A program made the translations under genes and the position numbers. The notes under the pieces are model-generated. The model was not told where the DNA came from and ran no database searches. It was given only the letters and a program-made list of their open reading frames with translations. DNA of 64,000 bases from Lepas anatifera (taxonomy: Eukaryota; Arthropoda; Thecostraca; Lepadidae), in the NCBI GenBank assembly GCA_034440635.1, contig JAOTON010000978.1:230001-294000 (forward strand). Reading direction: 5' to 3'. Position 1 is the first letter of the stretch, and the number at the start of each line of letters is the position of its first letter. Shown piece by piece: positions 53,593 through 63,419 of the stretch.

Positions 53593-53650
<58 letters not shown>
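53472..53650. repeat. Interrupted (AT)n block
   Basis: TA alternation for about 180 bases, interrupted by GTACGTCC (about 53544-53551), TTTATCAT and AAATATAATA. Ile-Tyr open frames on both strands across it are spurious. Confidence 0.95.
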
Positions 53651-53653
<3 letters not shown>

Positions 53654-54529
53654 AAATATTCCCTTCAAATAAATGCGGAAGTCGAGATTGACCCATAGAG
53701 CAGGAATGCGGAGGTCAGTCAAGATCTCGCTAGGCCTATGACATCGCCCTTTGTTTCCGTTGTCGCTTGTTTCTATTTTATCATTATATAGTGCTGCTCC
53801 AGTTGCTGTTTTGTGTTTCTGGTGAACACTTACAACTGTCATTTATGTTTCATGGAAGAGCGAGAGAATAGATCGGCTTCATTTAATTTAGCAGGGGCTA
53901 ATTCAGCCGTTTCCAACTTGGGAGGCTGCCTGCTGCCGGTCATGCAGTTTTCTGTAAAGGTCAAAAGCTTTGTTGGTCGTTCGAAGTGCCTGGCTGATAT
54001 CTCCGGGTATTCCAAAGGAAACATCGGTTCTTTGAACTTCCGTATGAGGGAAATATGTAATCGGATAGTTTTATGATCCAACAATTCTCTAGGAAATAAC
54101 TAGTAACTGTATTTTTCGTGTCCATATTGGCCGTTGTTTGATTCAGAATGTGCATTTTTGGGTTTGAACCATGTTTGCGTGCTTTCAGTTATGGGTAATT
54201 CCCGACAAGTCTTTCCCGAAACAATTTACAGTAGTTATCCCAATTCCGGGTGTTGAAAGCTGTAGTAGAGTGGTTTTCGGTTAAGTCCAAAACGCTGTGA
54301 CCTTTAGACACAACTGTAAAGTTTGGAACATACGCCCGCTGCTTTGTGAGGACACGTGTCTTCAGAGCTCCCCAGCAGCTCAGACGGCTCCAAATTAAAG
54401 AGCTGAAAGTGTCGTTGAACGGAGAGTTTGCGGAACAACTCCAAGTCCGCAGCGATCACAGCGTTTGACTCGGTGCGCACTCGACGCCGAGCGCCAGTAC
54501 CATGGTTGTGTGTCGTGCATGTAGTTGGA

Positions 54530-54672
54530 GCGCCGCTAGATGAGCAGTTGGGCCGCTAGCTGGCAAGTTGGGCCGTTAGCTGGGAGGTTTGGCCGCTAGC
54601 TGGGGGTTGGCGGTGAGCTGGGAGGTTGGACCGCTAGCTGGCAGGTTGGGCTGCCAGCTGGGAGGTTGGGCC
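54530..54672 (+). repeat. About 21-bp minisatellite, six to seven units
   Basis: Units like GGGCCGCTAGCTGGCAGGTT, with CTAGC or TTAGC and GGGAGG/GGCAAG variants. It ends at GGGCCATTTATT, where a candidate LINE tail begins. Confidence 0.85.
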
Positions 54673-54990
54673 ATTTATTTATTGGTTTATTTGTTCAGTA
54701 GGTTAAAATCACCAGCAGATAAACATCCATTAAAAGGTGATGTAATAAGATAAAACAGAACACCCACGTCACATCTTCACATCACCCTGCTGCTTTAGGA
54801 ACAAAATAAAGATACAGACAAGATGTTAACATCCAACACATTGACACGTTGCTCAAATAAATTTCAGATGCTATCCACCGTATTCAGGGTTTTTACATAT
54901 GCTAAAACATATTTTTGAAGGGTTGAACAAGTTTTTTTAAACATATCGCCGAGGGACCTGCCTGGCACCGTCGAGCCATCGCTATCAGTC
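54673..54990 (-). mobile_element. Possible LINE 3' end
   Basis: On the - strand a short frame ends SLGDMFKKTCSTLQKYVLAY plus VKTLNTVDSI and stop, followed by about 200 bases and an A-rich end with overlapping AATAAA signals (complement of TTTATTTATTGGTTTATT at 54674-54691). This resembles the end of a non-LTR ORF2 and its polyadenylation region, but no RT motif is present. Confidence 0.3.
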
Positions 54991-56849
54991 TGGATTGTGT
55001 CTTTTGAGTTATTGCTCGTCCTAGAAGACTAAACCATACGAATGGGATTGAGGAAGCGGAACTTGTGCCGTGCCATTTTCAGGTTAAAATATGTACTTCG
55101 ATTCTACTGTTTATGTCTCCTGCTTTTGGTTGATTGGCCTGTGCAGGTACTTCGAAATGAAGCCTGCTGTTGGCGTGACAATGTTCCTGGCAATGCATCA
55201 GCAGTTTCGTTGAGTGTTGGCATTCCTTTGGTCCTGTTTCGTGTCCAAGTCATTGCGAGAGTTGTCCCATCTGTAGAGACAATAGATTATTCATACCCAT
55301 GCAACATTGTCATGCCAGCTCATGAATTCCTTTTGCTTATCCCGGGAAATCCGGCATTAATAGCAGCGTTGCGCTCTCAAGCAGCGCCCGTCTCAGCTAC
55401 TTGGCTCGTTATGGAATGCACTGCGGCGCTCCTCCGACACCGGGCAGCTGAGAGCGACTGGCGTTGCCGCCTCGTAACGAGTGGCCGCTGCACGGGCCGC
55501 CCTCCGTTTCATACCACTAAACCGCCGGGCCGTATTCACTGCGGTGTCCTGCTGTCGCCATGTTTGTACAAAGGTTCACGCCAACCATGGATGAACATAC
55601 ATGACCGGTTGCACATCAGTAAGATGTACGTTTTGCTCAATGCACAACTATGCAGTATGTCGCAAAAGAGGGGCGTAGCTGCATTCCTGCCGTGATTGTT
55701 AGCGCCGGCCCGCCAGTGAAAGCTAGAACTGTCCCGAGAATTGACCGGCCACGCAACACTGATCAGCCGCACTTATCTCAGACAACCATCTCTCTCATTA
55801 ATATGCATGAAAGCTGGCATGCGGCTAAATTCATTACATCTTAAGATGTCCATAGGTCGTTGTAAGCCAATTTTTAAGCACTCAGTGCTTAAGCTTAAGC
55901 ACGCAGTTTGTTGGGTCCCACTGTACGATGCATTTGTATAGCCGTTGTCTGCCTGGTATCGGGTTACGATTTCACCTCTCTTATCTCGGCGGGCTGTCGT
56001 TAAGGTTGTGTGGATGAGTGACTTCCCCCGTACCACTACCAGTGTTTGCTGTATTATTACGTTATTGAATAGTCTTTGTAAGCCTTGGAACACTTTGTTT
56101 TGTGCGAAAGCAGTCGTTGTATCTACCTGGTATGAATTGTTTGTTTGATCTTGGGGTGCATTGCCTGTCATTTATTTATGTATGTACAAGTAATCCTCTT
56201 TAGCTGAATCCATTTCATCTTTGTTCTTATATTTTTGCATCTACCTCATGACATCTGGAACCTGAAAATTCAACCTGTGTAGTAACACGGGATACGGGCA
56301 GTCGTTTAACGACACAAACGCGGAGACCTCTGGTGTCTGTTTTCATAATTGCTGCTCTCTGCGGAGTAGATTGCAGTACTGAGTGAACGTTTGGACGAGA
56401 CTGTACAGTACACTGCACTGAACGTCGCTGACAATAATGTAATCCCAACTGAGAAGTGTCCAGTGATGCTCGGAAGCCCAGGAAGGCTGACCAGCAGAGC
56501 GGAAAGTGGCTTCTGCTAGGTCTCCTCGCCATCTCCTACCATAGCTCCTTGCCGTCTCCTTTCATAGCTTCTTGTCACCTCATACTCATTGCGACAACGC
56601 TTGAAATGGTCACCTTACAAGTGCAGAAGTGATGGAAATACACGATTACATGATTTTCATGGAAACAATAGAACAAACTGTACTAGCTAGTCATTTCAAA
56701 TCTCCCGTCCAACCGAAGAAAAGCGTATGTCACATTCAGAATATTTTAAAGGAGAGTGTATATAGGATGGTGAGACAGATTGGTAAAACAGGTGCCTACA
56801 ATGGGATTCTTTTATTACGTTTTAGTTTTAAGAAAAAAATACAATTTAC

Positions 56850-56887
56850 ATACCTACGTTTCGGCTCTTCCGCCTTGATCACGGCAT
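56850..56887 (-). ncRNA. Hammerhead-ribozyme-like motif, PLE-1
   Basis: On the - strand: ATGCC (stem I), GTGATCA, an extra A, GGC-GGAAGA-GCC hairpin (stem II), GAA, palindromic ACGT (stem III, dimer type), A at the cleavage position, GGTAT (stem I). ATGCC/GGTAT pair over 5 bp including one G-T. The core differs from CUGANGA at positions 3 and 8 only, and in a compensating way (C3 to G, G8 to C). As in PLE-2, one extra base precedes stem II. Confidence 0.45.
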
Positions 56888-57099
56888 TGAAATAAATTAA
56901 AATACACATTAAGTACATAGAAGAAACAAACTATTATATGTATTGCAAATATTGTGTCTACCGTTTGAATACTTCTTGAATTTTTCAAAACTAGGTACAG
57001 ATCGAGCATACAAACACTTCATAAAAACCCTGCCGTCGGAAAACAGTTTACGAAACAGCCATAAACAGTTCACAATACACCGTAATCATCTAACACACT

Positions 57100-57460
57100 G
57101 CTCAATTATTATTTTCGCTACAGTATCACAAAGTTTAATTTTCCCCACATTCCCGTGGATCGTCGATGTTGTGTTTATAAAGGCCGCTTCTACTCTTAAT
57201 CTTTCCTGTTTTTTTCTTTTTCCAAGCATAGTATGACTAATTTTTTCCAGTTTGGGAGATGGCCTGCATTTTCAACGTGTCTTACTATGGCATTAGTTGT
57301 TCTGTGATATCTGAGGTCCGCTTTATGTTCTTGCATCCTTGTTTTTGTTCCCCGGAAGGTTTCCCCAATGTAACTTTTGTTGCAGCCGCCACATGGGACT
57401 TTGTACACGACACTATTCTTGTTCTTTTTAGTCTTGATTCTCTGTTTTTTATTAACTAAA
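57100..57460 (-). pseudogene. Penelope-like GIY-YIG endonuclease
   Basis: Reads VVYKVPCGGCNKSYIGETFR, then EHKADLRYHRTTNAIVRHVE and NAGHLPNW, then, after a frameshift near 57205, ERLRVEAAFINTTSTIHGNV. VVY...SYIG is the GIY-YIG core; the CxxC insert between them is typical of Penelope-like endonucleases, and Arg, His and the Glu of VEAAF fall where catalytic residues are expected. It is one frame off the reverse transcriptase, which ends in a stop just upstream, so the original polyprotein is broken. Confidence 0.82.
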
Positions 57461-57464
57461 TGTT

Positions 57465-58178
57465 TAATTTAAAGTTCCCGCTGGTGAACAGATCGTCATA
57501 GTTTTTCCGACCAGTGACGCAATGTTATCAGTACCCTGTGAGGCTGGGACTGATTCGAAAAATTTCTTGGTACTATTTTGACTTGGTTTGGCTGGCCTAT
57601 TCCTAATATTCCTGGCCTTCTGCTGCAGTTGAATTAGAAGTCCTAACGGGTAGCCATGGTTCCTGAATGTGTTTCTTATATTTTCAAGTTCATCTGCAAG
57701 AAACTGCTCGGAACGAATTCTAAACGCACGTAAGCACGACCCCAATATCACTCCTGTTTTTACCTTAAAATTGTGTTCAGAAGCGAAGTGAATGAAGTCA
57801 TTTTTGTTAGTTGCCTTTCTGTATGCGGAGAACGATGGTTTGCTACTGCCTCCACTCCAGATTAGCGTATCAAGGAAGGGTAGTTTCCCGTCCTGTTCCA
57901 CTCCGACTATAAACTGTATCGTAGGATGCACTTTGTTGAGATCAGACAGGATCAAATCGACATCTGTGTTAATATCAACGATAGCTAGAATGTCTACATA
58001 CCGAAGCCATACAGTCTGGGGTCCTACAATGTTTCTAAAACTGTCGGCCTCGAGTGTTTCCTTAAACAGGGAAGCCAGCTCTGGGCTCAAAGGAGAACCC
58101 ATTACCAAACCATCCAGTTGTTTAAACTCCATTCCCTCAAATTCTAGAGCCCCGAACTCGATGCACAACCGTACAAGC
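57465..58178 (-). pseudogene. Penelope-like reverse transcriptase, C-terminal half
   Basis: Reads LVRLCIEFGALEFEGMEFKQ, DGLVMGSPLSPELASLF, then RYVDILAIVDINTD, then KLPFLDTLIW, and ends SPAGTLN before a stop. GLxMGSPLSPxLA is RT motif B. The catalytic motif normally YVDD reads YVD-ILAI: one Asp codon is missing at about 57995-58000, predicted to abolish polymerase activity. The frame continues from the 59093-58635 half across the MITE with no lost base. Confidence 0.88.
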
Positions 58179-58634
58179 TTAAAGGGAATGTGGCACCTTG
58201 GTGGAATCCTGGAATTTAGTGAAATTAGGCGTACTTTTAGCCAAAAATAATGAAACCACTCATGATTTCTTTGAAAAATGTACAATAAGCTCAATATTTT
58301 GTTTTTAAATATACTCCTCTAGAAAAGAAATAAATATCAGCCTGTGGATGATTTCACGATCTGGCAACCACTTCTATACTTGAAACCCTTCAAGTGCTTC
58401 GATTGGCTGATGTTCATCGTGACGTCAGCATATGTCGTCACACCAGTAGCTCACAACAATGGCCACCCGGCGACGGGCTGATGGGGGGCTGGTGTCAGGT
58501 AGGTTTTAGCTTTTTTCTACGGAAATATCGAGTTCCAAGACAAATGAAATATGGATTACCGGGTTTTCCGACTTGCTTTACAACTTGGCTATCTCAGTTA
58601 AAATCACGTTGTGAAGGTGCCACATTCCCTTTAA
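58179..58634 (+). mobile_element. Family D MITE, copy 4, inside PLE-1 reverse transcriptase
   Basis: 456 bp with TTAA at 58179-58182 and 58631-58634 and perfect 17-bp inverted ends AGGGAATGTGGCACCTT. Removing the element and one TTAA restores the codons for ADFIKLVRLC without any gap, proving TTAA as the duplicated target. Confidence 0.95.
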
Positions 58635-59093
58635 TGAAGTCCGCCCTTGGGACATGCAACGTAACATCGAGCACTGTCTCTAAAGCTCTGGATTCAGCAT
58701 CCATAGCCCCTTGGATCGGAACGTTAGTAAATAGAGCCTTAACATCAAAGCTTACCAGCTTTTTGTTGGCCATATCTATGTCTGAGATCCTGTTCAAAAG
58801 GTCCCCCGAGTTCCTCAAATGGGATGAGCTTATCTTACCGAGGAATTGGGAGAGGGGTTTTGCAAGTGTCTTCGCAAGTTGGTGCGGGGCGCTGCCAATC
58901 CCTGAGGTGATCGGTCTCATCGTTATTCCTGCCTTGTGTGCTTTTGTAAGTCCACGCATGTTGTTTGCTCTTGGAGTTTCTTCAAGAAGGTGGAGAATTC
59001 GCTTGCCTTGGTCCGATCTGAGTATCGTGCGCACTTTTTGGTTAAATGATCGGCTATCTTGGGCGGCGCTTTCATTGGCCACTGCTTTGTAAA
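58635..59093 (-). pseudogene. Penelope-like reverse transcriptase, N-terminal half
   Basis: The - strand reads VRTILRSDQGKRILHLLEET, GLTKAHKAGITMRPITSGIG and LVSFDVKALFTNVPIQGAMD. These match RT motifs 1 to 3/A of Penelope-like elements (the pattern GLPKxHKxxxPxRPIxSxxG and LVSFDVxSLFTNVP, with Asp of FDV as the first catalytic Asp). It stops at DFIK where a family D MITE is inserted and resumes at 58178. The 5' side is replaced by the inverted tail, so the protein start is missing. Confidence 0.85.
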
Positions 59094-59300
59094 CCATGTG
59101 GCGGCTGCAACAAAAGTTACATTGGGGAAACCTTCCGGGGAACAAAAACAAGGGTGCAAGAACATAAAGCGGACCTCAGATATCACAGAACAACTAATGC
59201 CATAGTAAGACACGTTGAAAATGCAGGCCATCTCCCAAACTGGAACAAATTAGTCATACTATGTTCGGAAAAAGAAAAAAACAAGAAAGGTTAACAGTAG
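59094..59300 (+). pseudogene. Inverted duplicate of PLE-1 endonuclease
   Basis: The + strand repeats PCGGCNKSYIGETFRGTKTR, EHKADLRYHRTTNAIVRHVE and NAGHLPNWNKLVILC, differing from the - strand copy by a few residues (V for M, N for K, S for L). It ends KKG and stop at about the same place. It forms the right arm of the PLE-1 inverted repeat with the untranslated stretch to 59646. Confidence 0.85.
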
Positions 59301-59601
59301 AAGCGGCCTTTATAAACACAACATCGACGATCAACGGGAATGTGGGGAAAATTAAACTTTGTGATACTGTAGCGAAAATAATAATTGAGCAGTGTGTTAG
59401 ATGATTACGGTATATTGTGAACTGTTTATGGCTGTTTCGTAAACTGTTTTCCGACCAGAGGTTTTTATGAAGTGTTTGCATGCTCGATTTGTACCTAGTT
59501 TTGAAAAATTCAAGAAGTATTCAAACGGTAGACACAATATTTGCAATACATATAATAGTTTGTTTCTTCTATGTACTTAATGTGTATTTTAACTTATTTC
59601 A

Positions 59602-59640
59602 ATGCCGTGATCAAGGCGGAAGAGCCTTGAATGTAAATTA
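59602..59640 (+). ncRNA. Broken copy of the PLE-1 hammerhead-like motif
   Basis: The inverted tail repeats ATGCC, GTGATCA, A, GGC-GGAAGA-GCC, but the GAAACGTAGGT that should follow is replaced by TTGA before ATGTAAATT. The GAA/stem III/cleavage segment is therefore lost and this copy cannot fold as a hammerhead. Confidence 0.5.
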
Positions 59641-61027
59641 CGCCTCTCTTCCCGGGGACGGCTGAAATGTGCTGTACTATCGTTATGCCTCGTTTTCATT
59701 ATAGGTCTGCGACAGTATTGAACGTAAGCGTGTGAATTCAGAGCATGGTTTAAGGCATCGTGAATTCTATATTTCACATTCCCTAGAGTGTGGGTAATTT
59801 ACCATAGAATCCTGCCCGCAAAGATACTTTCTGTGATCTCCGGCGTAATTTATACTTGAAATAATTGGAGACGGTGATGTGATCTTGGATAATTTCTGTA
59901 ATTTTGTGTTTCTGTGTTGATTTTCGGATTTAGATGAAAAGTTCGTGCTGTGCCTCGCTTATTTGTGAGATTTGTGCCGCTCAACTGGTACGGGCGTGAA
60001 CCTGCAACTGTTACGGGGTAATGTGCAAGAGGAGTATGCTAACTTACAATCGGAAATCGCGTTTTACGGACAGTCATAGTACCCAATTTGTTGTTTAGGT
60101 GACCAGTCCTCGGCTGTTTGGACTGCCGGTGTAACGTTTGTATTTGGCATAATGACTGTATTTACAGCGACTTTTATATTTTCGGGAGAGGGGTTGCAAA
60201 AGTTTTGAATTCGGCTTTAACCAGTTTTCTCTCGTGCCTATCCTTGCGCACCTGACTCTGCTCCCCGGCGTCATTAAGCTGACACAGCCGCCACGGTTGC
60301 CGGTAATTGTTTAGTTATTAGGGTTTTGTCCGGCGGGCATTTCCTGCTTACTCAGGAAAGCTAGATCGCAGGGACTGGAGCATTATTGAAGCTCCACACT
60401 CTCTAATGAAGCTGTGCGCTCACTGTTCTCTTTTATGTTGCTCCAAAGCGGACGCAAGGTGTTTCTCGAACGATTAGAAATGTGTAATCGGTAAGAGACA
60501 TTTTACCATGAAACCTCACGTTGCCGTCAACGTTTTGACGTAGTATCATTTAATACAACCGCCAGTGTTTTATTCTGTTGGCGCCGGTTTAATTATATGT
60601 AGGTCCGTTTCTTTACTTTGACTCTGCGTCACCAGGGAGCTATATTAAATCGAATTTTCACACCGCATCAAGGCTTCAACAGCCTCTTGAGCCGGGTAGC
60701 GCTGACGAGTGTACGTGAGTGGCATGGAAATTCAGAGCTCAAGGGGCGCAGTGCGCTGGCCATAGTTTCGAATTAATTTCACGGCTAATGACCGAATAGC
60801 TGCTGGGCTGGGTATTGCGGCAATTCCACCGTGGCTATTGTCCGCCGTTTATGATGGACTGAATATTGAAGCCAGACGTGAAAGACCGTAGCTTGAATTG
60901 ACTGTGCTGAATTGGGCGTCGTTTATAGAACGGTTTCCGTTTGGATCAGTTTCTCGATCTTGATTCCGATTTTCGTTGGTGACGGTTAAGTGGGCTTAAG
61001 TGGATAATTTTCTACTTTTATGAATAC

Positions 61028-61890
61028 TTAACACACGCACTGGAGAGGGGTCTGGCACTAACGCGCACTGGAGGGGGCCTGGTGGGCCCCTAAGATCTCG
61101 GAAACTAAGAGGGTTAGAAAACGCCACTTGGTAGGTGGGTGGGGGCTATGGTGATCTACATGATGACCAAATTTCATTGCCTAGGTCAATATCTTAGGTC
61201 AACAAGGTCGTTAAGGTCAAATATTGGCCTGCTGGGATCGATTGGTAAATGCTGTGATTATGCAGGAAAATGGCGGGAATAAGCTAAAGGTGGACAGGTT
61301 CTGAGAAGATGTCTCAGAAGCTTCCCACAACTTTTGGGTCAAGGTCATTCAGTTCATTGCCTTTAAGGTCACCTATGGTATACTACTTATTATTTACACT
61401 TTGACTAACACTATAGCCACTGTTTGGCGGGAAATGAGGATTGCCTTTCCAATGACCTTTGACCTTGACCTTTGACTTTGACCTTTGTAATGGGGTACCC
61501 TACCGATGACGTCATAGCATAATATATGTCGACGGGGTAACATCATTTGGCCGGACGACAGTGGTGTGACCTTGAAGTGCAGATATGACCTTGACATGTG
61601 ACCTTGACCTTGCCTTGTTTTTGTGAAGTGACCTTGACATATAGTCCCGCTTATATGACGTTATGACGTCACCACTCGGTCTTCATGAGCTAACTGGTCC
61701 GACCGCGCGTTTACGGCGATCTCAAATGCAGGTCTGACTTTGAAGCCTATAAGTAAAAATTTTCGGCCGATTTTAAAGTCTTATCGACGCGCTATTAAAT
61801 TTGTTAAATGTGGCCACGTTTCGTTTTTCGGCTAAGCGGTTCTCCGCCACCTTGAAACAGGTGGGGGGCCTGGCCTGTTAATGCACGTTA
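61028..61890 (-). mobile_element. TTAA family B element, copy 2
   Basis: Left end TTAACACACGCACTGGAGAG, then a second internal TAACGCGCACTGGAGGGGGC. The right end is decayed (GGCCTGTTAATGCACGTTAG). Inverted relative to copy 1. Interior words are shared with copy 1 in order, such as CCTAAGATCTCGGAAACTAA, TGACCTTTGACCTTGACCTT and GACGTCATAGCATAA. Rich in TGACCT; non-coding. The right boundary is approximate. Confidence 0.75.
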
Positions 61891-62330
61891 GGCTGGACTC
61901 TTTGAACACTTTCTGAGTTTTGCTGCTCTCCTGATCTATGTTGATGTAAAATGAAGGGCAGACTCCATTTTTGTCCAAATTTTACGAATTCTATATTTTT
62001 AAGGTGGCAACAAGGCCAAAAGTTTGAAGGATTTTATAAGATTTCACCGAGACCCAGACCCCAACTTCTGAACGAGCCGCTTCCGCCATGGGGGGGGTAA
62101 TTTAGAAACCAAAGTTCAACGTCCCACAAAGTACAGGAACGGCCGCTCAGGTCACTCTCTCACCAGTCAGTTGCCAGTCGACCTACGTCTGATAAATATT
62201 GAACGCTGGAGCGTCTCAGGAGACTCGATCCCAACGCACTGCTACTGCATGCTACTGAGCAGCGGACCGGAGACCAACGCTCAACCAACTAAGAGCCCAT
62301 CCTACATACAAGTGGATCTTTGATAACTCA

Positions 62331-63419
62331 TTGACAGAACTTTTCACAGGCGGTAGACAAAGCTCATCCTCAGCTCTATGCACCCGGGTTATGCACTGGC
62401 TACAAGAATCGGGTATTAACTTTGGGACCATAGCAAAGAAACGACCTGGGGGGTTGGAACCATGGCGCCGAACCACTGTTGAATGCGATTTTGAGCTGAT
62501 GCAGCACGGGAAAACGAGAACAGCCCCATCAGATCTCGCACAACTAGCCTTAGAAAAGATAAGTTCATACCCAGACTACTTTAAGTTCTACACTGACGGA
62601 TCCAAGGGAGCTGCTGGTGCCGGGTGTGCCTTCACAGGCGAAGGAATCCGTCGATGTTTTGGTCTTCAGAGAACTGTGTCGGTTTTTACCACCGAACTAT
62701 ATGCTATTTTACAGGTTATACGGTATATCCGTCAGCTCCCCGAGAAACATCACCTGATAATTACCGACTCAGCCAGCTCGCTGGCAGCTCTCCGCTCTAG
62801 TCTATCACATTCATCATGGCTCGTACCCGCTATTTTAAAACTGTTGACCACTGCTGCATCTCACGGTATCGAAATTAAGTTCTTATGGGTCCCAAGTCAT
62901 GTTGGTATACCCGGGAATGAATTGGCGGATGAAGCCGCCAAATCTGCGTCGTGGTTGAGCCCCCAGCGAAGGTTCCGGGTACCAGCGGGTGACCTGAAGG
63001 CTGATATCAATAATTTATTCTCCTCAAAGTGGCAGACGAGATGGGATGTTGAACCGGACTGTGCTCTGAAACATCTCAGGACAACAATAGGTCACTGGGA
63101 GTCGAGCGCCCGGCGAAGTAGGAGAGAGGAGGCGTGTTTGACTAGACTACGCATCGGCCACACATTCATAACACATGGACACTACCTTTGTGGCGCCGCA
63201 CCAAACACTTGCACCCGCTGTGGCGCAAGACTGAGCGTCGAGCACGTTCTCTCAGACACTGATGCCTGTGCAGGGCCACGCGATGTGCGTAACCGCTTCC
63301 TCTTTAGACAAACGATGGCGGAGATTCTTGGTAAACACCCAACAACAGACTTTAACCGCGTTTTATCTTACCTGACTGAGATAGGTTTCCATATCATTTA
63401 CAGCCCATACAGGGTTTGA
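62331..63419 (+). pseudogene. LINE ORF2 RNase H domain and C-terminal tail
   Basis: A 362-residue open frame. RNase H motifs are in order: YTDGSKGAAGAGCAF (first Asp), TTELYAILQVI (Glu), ITDSASSLAAL (second Asp) and VPSHVGIPGNELADEAAKSA (His, Asn/Glu and final Asp). All four catalytic acidic residues are present. The tail has ACLTRLRIGHTFITHGHYLC and then CTRCG, VEHVL and a downstream Cys, the zinc-binding end typical of Jockey/I-type non-LTR ORF2. Stops lie just upstream in this frame (62321-62326) and no reverse transcriptase is found, so this is a 5'-truncated or degraded insertion whose domain survived intact. The 3' part after 63419 has no recognisable end. Confidence 0.88.

Larger units (their letters stand above)
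56840..59646 (-). mobile_element. PLE-1: Penelope-like element with inverted tail
   Basis: Read on the - strand it carries reverse transcriptase (59093 to 57465, interrupted by a MITE), then a GIY-YIG endonuclease (57460 to about 57100) and a 3' region ending in a hammerhead-like motif (56850-56887). The same endonuclease and 3' region, about 550 bp, are present in inverted orientation at 59094-59646. They replace the N-terminal third of the protein; identity stops abruptly at CCATGTGG (57390-57396 and 59094-59101). RT plus GIY-YIG is diagnostic of Penelope-like elements. Several frameshifts and stops make it non-functional. Confidence 0.85.

Noticed and set aside
55042..55695. 217-residue open frame
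   Set aside because: No recognised motif; residue composition is uneven along its length and it reads as chance.
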